This document shows, one piece after another, positions 56,659 through 63,854 of a stretch of 64,000 bases of DNA. The stretch lies in IMG/VR virus record IMGVR_UViG_3300037187_000003, positions 1 to 64,000 of that record; one strand, given 5' to 3'. The position numbers were made by a program, and so were the translations under genes. Origin of the DNA: a virus. The notes below the pieces were generated by a model, which was given only the letters and a program-made list of their open reading frames with translations, made no database searches and was not told the DNA's origin. How positions within the stretch are numbered: position 1 is the stretch's first letter; the number at the start of each line of letters is the position of its first letter.

Positions 56659-56772
56659 ATGCCTCGCCGGATTGCTACGAGGTCGGCCCGGCCCTCAATC
56701 GCTGAAGGATTTTGGGACAACACCACCGACATGCTGGCTGGACTCCGGAAATCAGCCCCGAATTATGCGTGA
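56659..56772 (+). CDS. Doubtful 37-residue frame
   Basis: ATG at 56659, ending PNYA at TGA 56772. SIAEGFWDNTTDMLAGLRKS looks protein-like, but there is no clear ribosome site and it overlaps no operon. Could be the remnant of a longer gene. Confidence 0.25.
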   Translation: MPRRIATRSARPSIAEGFWDNTTDMLAGLRKSAPNYA

Positions 56773-56801
56773 TTTTATGCGGCGCGATATGTAATATACC
56801 G

Positions 56802-56830
56802 TTGCATAGTGCGGGGATGCGAGATATATC
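56802..56830 (+). promoter_or_regulatory. Strong rightward promoter
   Basis: TTGCAT (56802-56807), 17 bases, TATATC (56825-56830). The same class as the 33.15-kb promoter (TTGCAT-N17-TATATA). It reads the AlpA-like gene. Confidence 0.62.
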
Positions 56831-56862
56831 TAGCGGCACCAATATCTGCACGAGGTGCTAGG

Positions 56863-57108
56863 ATGGAGCCTGTGGAAGTTACCAGGAGACCCCGGCGCAA
56901 GTTGGAATATGTCCCCGACGATCCGCTTTTGACGGCCGCCGAGACGGCCGCCGAACGCGGCCAAGCAGTCAGTACATTCTGGCGCGATGTGAAGGCAGGA
57001 CGCCTTCCGCCGGCCTATTATGTGTCGCCCCGGTGTCCACGGTGGCGCCGTTCGGAAGTCTTGGCCGGGATAGAGGCGACCCGCGCAGCGCCTGTTGCAC
57101 AGAGGTAG
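56863..57108 (+). CDS. AlpA/excisionase-like HTH protein
   Basis: 81 residues, ATG at 56863. DDPLLTAAETAAERGQAVST, FWRDVKAGRLPPAYYVSPRC, PRWRRSEVLAGIEA is the AlpA/MerR-like winged helix pattern. Such proteins act as regulators or excisionases. No integrase was found, so regulation is more likely here. Confidence 0.72.
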   Translation: MEPVEVTRRPRRKLEYVPDDPLLTAAETAAERGQAVSTFWRDVKAGRLPPAYYVSPRCPRWRRSEVLAGIEATRAAPVAQR

Positions 57109-57110
57109 AA

Positions 57111-57785
57111 ATGGCCCGCACTCCTAAGCCACTTACCGAAGCCCCCGCCGAGCAGATCACCATCAAACCGCCCAATATCAGGTCTCTTGAGATCGGGATT
57201 ATCGGGATTGCCCCGCTGATGATTTGTCGGTTCAGCGCAAAGGCGATGGAACAGATGATGGCTACCCATCAAGCGGGTTCCACGGGCCGCACGAAGAAAG
57301 TGCGGGTAGCTCGCGACTTCGATGCCGACTTCAACGGAGCGCGACATATCGCTGCCGATGGCTGGGATGGCATCCATGCTGCGGCGTTTCGCAATGGCAT
57401 GATTTCGGCGTGCCGTCTGGTCGGCTTCAAGATGACGATCGCCAAACTGTCGGTTTTCGTTGACCCGGATGGTTTCGACGTGGTGGACGGCGTGCCTCTG
57501 GTCCGGATCATCAGCGACAGCGCTCCGGCGAAGCGCATCATGCACACGCGCAACGCGACCGGCGTCATCGACCTTCGGGCGCGGCCAGCGTGGGATAAAT
57601 GGTCCTGCAATCTCCGCATCAACTATGATGCGGATCAGTTCACGGCGACGGATGTCGTCAATCTGCTTTCCCGCGTCGGCGCACAAGTCGGCGTTGGGGA
57701 GGGGCGGCCAGATAGCCGCTCAAGTGCCGGGATGGGGTTTGGTATGTTCCGGCTGGCTACCGCCGTCGATGAGGCGGCGGCGTGA
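57111..57785 (+). CDS. Conserved phage protein of unknown function
   Basis: 224 residues, ATG at 57111, three bases after the previous stop. LEIGIIGIAPLMICRFSAKA, RHIAADGWDGIHAAAFRNGM, ISACRLVGFKMTIAKLSVFV, RPAWDKWSCNLRINYDADQF and RVGAQVGVGEGRPDSRSSAG-MGFGMF. Similar proteins follow AlpA-like genes in other phages from memory. The closing GVGEGRP...GMGFG segment is strongly conserved in character. Function unknown. Confidence 0.68.
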   Translation: MARTPKPLTEAPAEQITIKPPNIRSLEIGIIGIAPLMICRFSAKAMEQMMATHQAGSTGRTKKVRVARDFDADFNGARHIAADGWDGIHAAAFRNGMISACRLVGFKMTIAKLSVFVDPDGFDVVDGVPLVRIISDSAPAKRIMHTRNATGVIDLRARPAWDKWSCNLRINYDADQFTATDVVNLLSRVGAQVGVGEGRPDSRSSAGMGFGMFRLATAVDEAAA

Positions 57786-58102
57786 GGCAGGCGGCGTGGG
57801 GTTATGCGTCGTTCGGCGCCGCACCGCACGCATCGGCACGGCAGGCAAGCCACGACATCGGAGGGCACCATCTGGCCTGGCTCGGCAGGCGTCGCTTCGA
57901 TTCGCGTCGCACGTCGCGGAGGGGCGTGGCAGGCGTGGCTTCGGATCGCGGCGCACGGAACGCCAACGCTCGGCAGGCTGCGCTTGGCAACGGACAGCGT
58001 TGCCCGGCGTGGCGTGGCTCGCTGCGGAATAGCACCAGGAGGCGGGAACCGCCGCGAGGCGGGCAACGTCCATAAGTCCTTCCAATTTACAAGTTATTAA
58101 GA
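57786..58102 (+). repeat. GC-rich degenerate repeat tract
   Basis: 317 bases without a credible gene. Three degenerate units of about 35-45 bases share (CTCGGCAGGC or GTGGCAGGC), a G-C-T-T-C-G core and GTCGCACG/GCGCACG ends (from about 57880, 57925 and 57973). It ends in an AT-rich leader before the next ATG. Open frames through it are Arg-rich artefacts. Confidence 0.6.
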
Positions 58103-58744
58103 ATGCTAACTCAGACCCAGCGTGAACATCTGGAACTGATCCGCGCCTCCGCTGGCGGCACGCTGGCCCCGCAGGATGTGCTAACCGACGCACGCAATCC
58201 GAACTCGCCGCTGCACGATCTGTTCCTCTGGAACGACAGCGAGGCGGCGGAAGCATATCGGCTGATCCAGGCACGCGAGGTTGTTCGCGTCGTGGTGCGG
58301 ATGGCTCCGCGCCCCGCCCAGGAGACGACGCGGGTTGTGGTGAAGCGCGCCGAGCCACGAGCGTCACGCCCAGCCGTAACTGTGGTACCACGAGATCGAG
58401 AGGCGGCGACCTTCAAGGCGATCAGTGAAGGTATTGATCGTCTTGCAGCGGACCACGAAACTCCGCATTGGCAATTATTATTCGCTGAATTTCGCACATT
58501 ACTGGCGAAACACACCCCAGCATCTTTGCTGCCTAGAATCCGCAATCGCAAGGATGGCGCATCCAATTATGCCGAAGGCGAGCCGGAGGCTGCTGATCTG
58601 GACCGCATCACGGCTTGGACAAAAGCAAACGCCCCAGACCTAAGATTCCGCGACTGGGAGGATTTGCGCCGGGTGAATGCACGCCGAGAAATGATGGGTT
58701 TCCCATGGTTCAAGCGACCTTTGGGAAGGGGCGCAAGAACATAG
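58103..58744 (+). CDS. Accessory protein, unknown function
   Basis: 213 residues, ATG at 58103 after an AT-rich leader. TQTQREHLELIRASAGGTLA, HDLFLWNDSEAAEAYRLIQA, REVVRVVVRMAPRP; later DREAATFKAISEGIDRLAAD and a C-terminal WEDLRRVNARREMMGFPWFK. Helical with a basic linker; could bind nucleic acid. No family recognised. Confidence 0.58.
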   Translation: MLTQTQREHLELIRASAGGTLAPQDVLTDARNPNSPLHDLFLWNDSEAAEAYRLIQAREVVRVVVRMAPRPAQETTRVVVKRAEPRASRPAVTVVPRDREAATFKAISEGIDRLAADHETPHWQLLFAEFRTLLAKHTPASLLPRIRNRKDGASNYAEGEPEAADLDRITAWTKANAPDLRFRDWEDLRRVNARREMMGFPWFKRPLGRGART

Positions 58745-58755
58745 GCCGCAGCATG

Positions 58756-58932
58756 TCACCCCACCCGATCCACCCACACCGGCCCGTCGCGCGTCATAGC
58801 GCGATCCTGCACCCGATCGCACCGCGTGCACCAGCGGAGGTCGCCGTCCTCGATCCAGTCGTGACCATGCGCCCGGCACCACATGGCTTTGCCGGCGCCG
58901 GTCAGCATGTCGAGGCAGTCGGTGAGGGGCAT
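58756..58932 (-). CDS. Small zinc-finger-like protein, 58 residues
   Basis: ATG at 58932, two bases after the previous stop. AMWCRAHGHDWIEDGDLRWC-TRCDRVQDR holds C-x-x-H and C-x-x-C pairs that can bind zinc. Last gene of the spanin-like set. Confidence 0.55.
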   Translation of the reverse strand: MPLTDCLDMLTGAGKAMWCRAHGHDWIEDGDLRWCTRCDRVQDRAMTRDGPVWVDRVG

Positions 58933-58933
58933 G

Positions 58934-59383
58934 TCAAGGCGTCGCCTCTGTCGCCGCGATCAGTTCCTCCGTCGCCCGGTCGCTCTCTGCCGCAGCGCGC
59001 CGTAACTCCTCTTTCGCCGCCGCCGTTGGATGGCCGTCCATAGCCGCCAGCGCCCGCTCGGCCAGCAACACCCGCCGCACCGCAGCACGCGCGGCAAGAT
59101 CGGCCTGGTGGATGCGGTTCACGGACGCTGCGGTCGCCGTCCCGTTCGCCACGGTCGCGTTGATCGCGGGCACCTCGCCACGCTCGGCCTTGTCATAGGC
59201 GCGCGTCGCCGTGGTGGTGGCCTGGGATGGTATGTGCGCGGTCGGCTCGGGGGCTGGCGCTGGCTCCGGCGGATCGGCCCGCATCAGGTGCGCGGGAGGC
59301 GGCAGCGCCGTGTGCGGGGGCGTGGCGGGGGTGCAGGAGGCCAGGGCGAAGATCAAGGCGGACAGGTTGAGTGGTGCTCTCAT
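58934..59383 (-). CDS. Outer-membrane spanin-like lipoprotein
   Basis: 149 residues, ATG at 59383 (ATGA overlap with the inner component). LNLSALIFALASCTP is a lipoprotein signal with lipobox L-A-S-C. A Pro-rich segment (PPPAHLMRADPPEPAPAPEP) and a helical C-terminus (EELRRAAAESDRATEELIAA) follow. Pairing with an inner-membrane coiled-coil gene fits an Rz1/Rz-type spanin pair. Confidence 0.6.
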   Translation of the reverse strand: MRAPLNLSALIFALASCTPATPPHTALPPPAHLMRADPPEPAPAPEPTAHIPSQATTTATRAYDKAERGEVPAINATVANGTATAASVNRIHQADLAARAAVRRVLLAERALAAMDGHPTAAAKEELRRAAAESDRATEELIAATEATP

Positions 59384-59799
59384 CTCACGCCCCCCTTCGG
59401 CTGCGACAGCGGCTCCCGAGCCGTCCGGTCCGCGATGGTCCCGAGGACGGCTTGCAACACCTTTACCTGCGTATTCGCGTCGTTAATTTTCTGTATGATA
59501 TCCGCCTCGGCATCATGCTCTTTGTCGCGAAGGTCACCGATCCTTTGCGTGATGTCCGCTTCGGCTTGGCGCGCTTCGGCAGCGACAGTGTTAATCCGAC
59601 GGTCAACATCCACGATGTTGCCTTGCAGCACGACGATCTTCCCGGCCGAGTCTGCAATGTCGCGCTGGACCGTCGTCACCTTGGCCGTCGTGGCGATCAG
59701 GAACCCGATCGAGCCGAATATCAGTGAGCACACGAATATCGTCAGAGCCAGATTGTCCCTGATCCACGCTTTCAGAGGGGATGGCTGACGGTCGCTCAC
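59380..59799 (-). CDS. Inner-membrane spanin-like protein
   Basis: 139 residues from GTG at 59799 (GTGA). One N-terminal span (LALTIFVCSLIFGSIGFLIA), then a periplasmic coiled coil (VTTVQRDIADSAGKIVVLQG, ITQRIGDLRDKEHDAEADII). Topology and its overlap with a lipoprotein gene fit an inner-membrane spanin; sequence similarity to known spanins was not seen. Confidence 0.6.
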   Translation of the reverse strand: MSDRQPSPLKAWIRDNLALTIFVCSLIFGSIGFLIATTAKVTTVQRDIADSAGKIVVLQGNIVDVDRRINTVAAEARQAEADITQRIGDLRDKEHDAEADIIQKINDANTQVKVLQAVLGTIADRTAREPLSQPKGGVR

Positions 59800-59882
59800 C
59801 GCGCCGCCACCCACCAGCACAGCAGCATCTCCGCCATGGCAACCGCGACGCACACTACGGACAGGAGGCGCGGCGACGGCAT
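59796..59882 (-). CDS. Tiny membrane protein, 28 residues
   Basis: ATG at 59882 (TGATG overlap); its stop overlaps the spanin-like start. PSPRLLSVVCVAVAMAEMLL and CWWVAAR: one span. Possibly holin-type. Confidence 0.5.
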   Translation of the reverse strand: MPSPRLLSVVCVAVAMAEMLLCWWVAAR

Positions 59883-59998
59883 CAGTGGTGCCCCACATAC
59901 ATGAACACTGCCGCGACCAGGGCGATGGCGAGCATCATCAGGAGGACGGCACGCCATTCCGGTGGCACGGCGGGGTTCTCCGCAGCGGGGATCAGCAT
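59882..59998 (-). CDS. Tiny membrane protein, 38 residues
   Basis: ATG at 59998. LIPAAENPAVPPEWRAVLLM then MLAIALVAAVFMYVGHH: one C-terminal span. First gene of the spanin-like set, on the far side of the RHH promoter. Confidence 0.5.
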   Translation of the reverse strand: MLIPAAENPAVPPEWRAVLLMMLAIALVAAVFMYVGHH

Positions 59999-60053
59999 CC
60001 TACCGCGTCAGGCGCGGCGGGGCAACGGGATTGCTACAGCCGTTCGACATATG

Positions 60054-60082
60054 TTGCAATACGCGCAACCTTGTGCTATCCG
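60054..60082 (+). promoter_or_regulatory. Promoter of RHH gene with inverted repeat
   Basis: TTGCAA (60054-60059), 17 bases, TATCCG (60077-60082); start near 60089 makes the mRNA almost leaderless. ATACGCGCAACC inside the spacer and GGTTGCGTAT after the -10 form an imperfect inverted repeat, a possible autoregulatory site. Confidence 0.5.
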
Positions 60083-60089
60083 GTTGCGT

Positions 60090-60296
60090 ATGAAGACAGA
60101 TGGCATAATAGGCTTCCGAGCAACGGCCAAACTGCGTAAAGCGCTGGAGACGGACGCAGCGGCCGAGATGCGTACGCTGTCAAACATGATCGTCGTGTTG
60201 CTGATGGAAGCGCGGGCGGCTCGGGCAAGCGCGGAAGCGGTCGAGGCGTTGCGGGTTGCCCGTGGCGCACCGCTGGCGACGCGGGAGGGGGAGTGA
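60090..60296 (+). CDS. Arc-like RHH repressor
   Basis: 68 residues, ATG at 60090. KTDGIIGFRATAKLRKALET, DAAAEMRTLSNMIVVLLMEA is a ribbon-helix-helix with the Arc-type strand. Divergent from the small membrane/spanin-like set, which it may repress. Confidence 0.65.
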   Translation: MKTDGIIGFRATAKLRKALETDAAAEMRTLSNMIVVLLMEARAARASAEAVEALRVARGAPLATREGE

Positions 60297-60493
60297 TGCG
60301 CTACGCCGCTATCATTGGGTGCGCGCTTCTCTACATTTCCGGTAGCATTGGCGCGCGACGCGCTCTCGATGTTGCGGACCCAACGAATAAGGGCGCCCTT
60401 AGCCATGTCGTCGCTTCCTACTTCTGGCCTATTTTGATTACGGCTGAAGTTGTGGAGCGACGCATGTTGTCGCTTCGGACATTGGAGAACTAA
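60296..60493 (+). CDS. Small membrane protein
   Basis: 65 residues, ATG at 60296 (TGATG). One N-terminal span (RYAAIIGCALLYISGSIGAR), a middle and a second weaker span (HVVASYFWPILITAEVVE). Function unknown. Confidence 0.55.
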   Translation: MRYAAIIGCALLYISGSIGARRALDVADPTNKGALSHVVASYFWPILITAEVVERRMLSLRTLEN

Positions 60494-60496
60494 CCC

Positions 60497-60922
60497 ATGC
60501 GCGCACTCCTGATCGCGGCGATGCTGGTGGCGAGCGGGGCGGCTTGGGGGCAGGCGCCGTCGCACCCTGGGCTTATCGGCGGCGACCAATCAGATATGGG
60601 CTGGCTATCCGGCGAGGCCAGTTTGGGCGGCGGGATCGTCACAGGAGGTGCCGTTGAACAATCTTGCTTTGGCTCCGGCCACGACGGCCCGTGCAGCATG
60701 GACCCGTCGCTGGCTTACGATGTCGGGCTCAAACAAGGCCGCGCGGACGCTTTGCCCCGCACCTACACCCTGGCCGAGATCGACCGGATGCGGAAAGCGA
60801 TCTACCGCGCCTTGCCGGTTGGTGGCGGCCTTGAACTGCAAATCCTGGCCGAGACTCGCCTCCAAACAAATATCATACTCGGCATCGCGCCCGAGGCGCT
60901 GGAAGCGGCGGCACCCAAGTAA
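60497..60922 (+). CDS. Secreted periplasmic-type protein
   Basis: 141 residues, ATG at 60497. Signal peptide RALLIAAMLVASGAAWG with A-x-A-type site before QAPSHPGL. The mature part has two Cys (SCFGSGHDGPC, possible disulfide) and a helical C-terminus (AEIDRMRKAIYRALPVGGGL). Function unknown; could be a lysogenic-conversion product. Confidence 0.6.
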   Translation: MRALLIAAMLVASGAAWGQAPSHPGLIGGDQSDMGWLSGEASLGGGIVTGGAVEQSCFGSGHDGPCSMDPSLAYDVGLKQGRADALPRTYTLAEIDRMRKAIYRALPVGGGLELQILAETRLQTNIILGIAPEALEAAAPK

Positions 60923-60923
60923 T

Positions 60924-61046
60924 TTACAGCAGCCGCTCGATCCACCACGGCGCCGACGCCATGCACGCCACGACGGCCCAGCACGCCGTCAGTGGCCACC
61001 AATGCCGATGGTACCAGTCGATAGCCCGCATGTGCCGTCCAATCAT
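60924..61046 (-). CDS. Small membrane protein, 40 residues
   Basis: ATG at 61046 overlaps the previous stop (ATGA). IGRHMRAIDWYHRHWWPLTA, CWAVVACMASAPWWIERLL: one span, Trp-rich. Function unknown. Confidence 0.48.
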   Translation of the reverse strand: MIGRHMRAIDWYHRHWWPLTACWAVVACMASAPWWIERLL

Positions 61047-61303
61047 TGTCCGTGGATCAGTTTCAGCAACCAAGGCACCCATAGCATCACGGTCCCGACG
61101 ATCGCGCCGACGATGATACTCTTCCAAATGCCGAAGCAGCCCCGGAATACCCATAGAGCGGCCTTTACTTGTGCTGTCTCATCCGGCGAAAGCTCCCATG
61201 TCTGGTTGGGATACGGCCTATTGACGCGCGTGTCACGTTTTCCGTATGGGCGTCGATCAGGCAGGAGAGGTCGGCCGGTGTCGTTCTCGGTATCATCGCC
61301 CAT
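61043..61303 (-). CDS. Small membrane protein, 86 residues
   Basis: ATG at 61303. Charged N-terminus (GDDTENDTGRPLLPDRRPYG, then LSPDETAQVKAALW), one C-terminal span (SIIVGAIVGTVMLWVPWLLK). Coupled to the 40-residue protein. Function unknown. Confidence 0.55.
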   Translation of the reverse strand: MGDDTENDTGRPLLPDRRPYGKRDTRVNRPYPNQTWELSPDETAQVKAALWVFRGCFGIWKSIIVGAIVGTVMLWVPWLLKLIHGQ

Positions 61304-61415
61304 TAACGTCCCCGCGCGCTGTGCGTTGGTTCACACTAGCGGCAACGTGTAGCAGGTATTGTCTCGTTCCGTCAGCATCGGCGGGTTGCTCCGTCGGGGT
61401 TGGGTCTGGGCGGCG

Positions 61416-61442
61416 CGCGCCCCGGTGTCAGGCCGGGGCGCG
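61416..61442. terminator. GC-rich hairpin after exoprotein gene
   Basis: CGCGCCCCGG, seven bases, CCGGGGCGCG, a perfect ten-pair stem 18 bases after the stop of the 61460 gene. No U-tract, so termination is uncertain. It lies in a 156-base gap (61304-61459) with no gene. Confidence 0.4.
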
Positions 61443-61459
61443 GCGGTGGGCATACGCAA

Positions 61460-63847
61460 TCACGGCACTGGAGCCGCCAACAGCAGCCCACTGCCGGACG
61501 AGATCGCCGGGCTGAACAGACTCGTCAGACCAACCTCGCCCATAGTGTTATCAGCACCCGAGTTGTTTGGCGATCCGAAGAAATATCCTTGTGGTATTGC
61601 CCCGTTCCCATCTCGCAGGTTTAGCACCGCTAATTCGCTGCAATATGTGCTCACCGACTCCCAGTGGTTCGCAGAGATGGGGCCTATGATCGGTCCCCAT
61701 GTTTGGTAGTTCGAGCCACCAGTCGGATCAAACAGCATCATAACCCAGCCATTCGAGCCAACATACGGCAAGTATACAGTGGTCAAGCATGTGCTTCCGG
61801 GCGGGACAAGGGTCGTGTTGTGGCCTGTGATAAACTGCGATGGATTCCCGATCGCATAAATTGTTGATGGTTTGGTAACAAGCGTCGTCTCGCCGCTCCA
61901 TGACGCCGCCGAGGATGGAGTCATACTGGACCGCTGGACGATGCGACTGTTTAATCTATGATAAGTTAGAACCATCGCGCCAGAGGCATTAATCGACAGA
62001 TAAGGGTCTCCGCTGTTATCACTGTTTGCTACCAGATTATTACATACCACCGTCCAACTCGAACTAAGATAGTTTCCAGGTGTTGTGCGCCATATTGAAA
62101 TAGTTGTATTTGTGAAAGCCGAAGCAGCGTATTCTAAAGACATGTAAACATAGCCATCAGAATAAAGGCACAAACCACAACATTCGTATCCGTAGTTGGT
62201 ACCCGTAGGTGCGATTGTAGAACCAGTGACCTGCGTCCAGGTCAGCCCCTTTCCGGAATATGGGCATGTGAAGAATGTCACCGCCTCTTGTGGCGTGGCA
62301 TTGCCGATAGTGGATACGCCAACGAATTGTGTGCCGTCGTCAATTACCATCATGCCGTTGACTTCGTTAGCAGAAAAACCATCCCAGGGTACCGGTTTTA
62401 TCAGAGGATTGGCCGGGCACTGCGTCCAAAATGGCAACGCATTAGCAACTTGATAGGTATAAAGCACTGCGTCGGATGCCGATTGATAGAAGACTACCGC
62501 AGTTCCACCCTGTAGCGCGTAAGGCGACGATGAGTCAGTTGCGGTGAGCGCTACCTGTTGCAATGCAGACCATGTTGCTGAAGAGGTAAGCCACTTGCCG
62601 TCCGAAGCGCGGTTAATCGAGACTCCAAGTGAGACGGTCGTTGTGCCGGATGCCGTGAAATAGCAAGTATAAACGTCTCCGGTGGTCAGTGTGGTGTTCG
62701 ATGTGCCGAGAGATGTAATTGTCGTGAACGTCGAGCCTAATGCGCTGATCTTTTGTAAATAGACGGAGTATGTTTGGCTGCTACCCCTGGCAATTCCGAC
62801 ATTGTAACCGTTTAATGACGCACTACCATTTACCGTCTGCACTCCGCACGCTACATTCATAGCGCTGTTGCTTGGTTGCGTTGTGCTAACGAATGCCATG
62901 GAAAAAGTAATGGCTACGCTGGAAGCGTTCGTGCCCGGTAACAGCGCCATAGGGTTTGTGGAGTTTGTGCTCGAATTGTAAAGGTATGCTGTGTATTTTG
63001 GGTTTCCAGTATTGCCGCACAAAAAGTTCGAGGTCATCGCTATTATCTCAGGTGGCAATGCCGGAGCCATTGTTGACGCCAAATTCATCGTGTAGGTAGA
63101 AGGCGGCGGGGATGTGGTGGCGGGCTGAAACACAGCTATGACTGCCGCCACATCGCTGGAGCCAGTCCAACTCCATGTGGGGGATATCGTTGAAGGCGAC
63201 GTGCCAGGTTGAACCAGATAAGCTGCACACGACCCGATATTTTTACCTCCTGATAGCGTGGTTTGTCCAAACGCTGTGAAGCTGTCATTTATGGCGAATG
63301 TTCCAGTCCCTCCCGTTCCTAGCGCAAGACCAGCGACAATCAATGACCTTGGGTTTGTCGGCGTAATAGACGGGAAGGTGACTGAGGTCGCCGACGCGGC
63401 AATTACGCCGGTCTGCACGTCCGCCGCTATGGCTGCGGCCCCGGCCCACGCCTGGACCTGCATATTGCCGTAGATGTTCGATGCTCCGACAATGGTTAGT
63501 GTAAAGGTGTGGCTGCTACTGGTAGCCGGATTTTGGCAATAATATATCGTCGCCTGAGACGACTGGGACGCGGACTTGACGACTTGCCGTGGTGTCCAAA
63601 CATTTGCCTGGCTGTCGGATAGGACGCCTGGCATGTCTGCACCATACTGTGTGCAGAGAATTACAATTAACCCTGCGCCTATCGTATTTGCGCCGGAGGT
63701 GGTAAATGTTCCGCCACCAGATGGTGAAGAAGCAAACGTGGTTGAAATCGGAGATGATCCGAATCCAGCCTCAGCTTGCTTCGGCATGGCCGCAAGTACA
63801 GCGCCGGCAGCAACACTGGCCATCAGGGATCGGCGGGAGATGTCCAT
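61460..63847 (-). CDS. Large Tat-exported beta-rich protein
   Basis: 795 residues from ATG at 63847; the upstream extension is rejected. The N-terminus DISRRSLMASVAAGAVLAA with twin Arg and an A-E-A cleavage site is a Tat-type signal. Residues about 30-260 are beta-rich (IYYCQNPATSSSHTFTLTIV). The C-terminal 350 residues hold repeated W/S/G blade-like segments (NGMMVIDDGTQFVGVSTIGN, GYVYMSLEYAASAFTNTTIS, MVLTYHRLNSRIVQRSSMTP), as in five-bladed beta-propeller glycosidases. AT-richer than the other genes. It may be a secreted carbohydrate-acting or surface protein; activity is not shown. Confidence 0.68.
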   Translation of the reverse strand: MDISRRSLMASVAAGAVLAAMPKQAEAGFGSSPISTTFASSPSGGGTFTTSGANTIGAGLIVILCTQYGADMPGVLSDSQANVWTPRQVVKSASQSSQATIYYCQNPATSSSHTFTLTIVGASNIYGNMQVQAWAGAAAIAADVQTGVIAASATSVTFPSITPTNPRSLIVAGLALGTGGTGTFAINDSFTAFGQTTLSGGKNIGSCAAYLVQPGTSPSTISPTWSWTGSSDVAAVIAVFQPATTSPPPSTYTMNLASTMAPALPPEIIAMTSNFLCGNTGNPKYTAYLYNSSTNSTNPMALLPGTNASSVAITFSMAFVSTTQPSNSAMNVACGVQTVNGSASLNGYNVGIARGSSQTYSVYLQKISALGSTFTTITSLGTSNTTLTTGDVYTCYFTASGTTTVSLGVSINRASDGKWLTSSATWSALQQVALTATDSSSPYALQGGTAVVFYQSASDAVLYTYQVANALPFWTQCPANPLIKPVPWDGFSANEVNGMMVIDDGTQFVGVSTIGNATPQEAVTFFTCPYSGKGLTWTQVTGSTIAPTGTNYGYECCGLCLYSDGYVYMSLEYAASAFTNTTISIWRTTPGNYLSSSWTVVCNNLVANSDNSGDPYLSINASGAMVLTYHRLNSRIVQRSSMTPSSAASWSGETTLVTKPSTIYAIGNPSQFITGHNTTLVPPGSTCLTTVYLPYVGSNGWVMMLFDPTGGSNYQTWGPIIGPISANHWESVSTYCSELAVLNLRDGNGAIPQGYFFGSPNNSGADNTMGEVGLTSLFSPAISSGSGLLLAAPVP

Positions 63848-63854
63848 GTTCGTC

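Noticed and set aside
57782-58075. Open frames through the GC-rich repeat tract
   Set aside because: Arg/Gly/Ala-rich translations follow the DNA repeats and exist on both strands; no ribosome sites or motifs.
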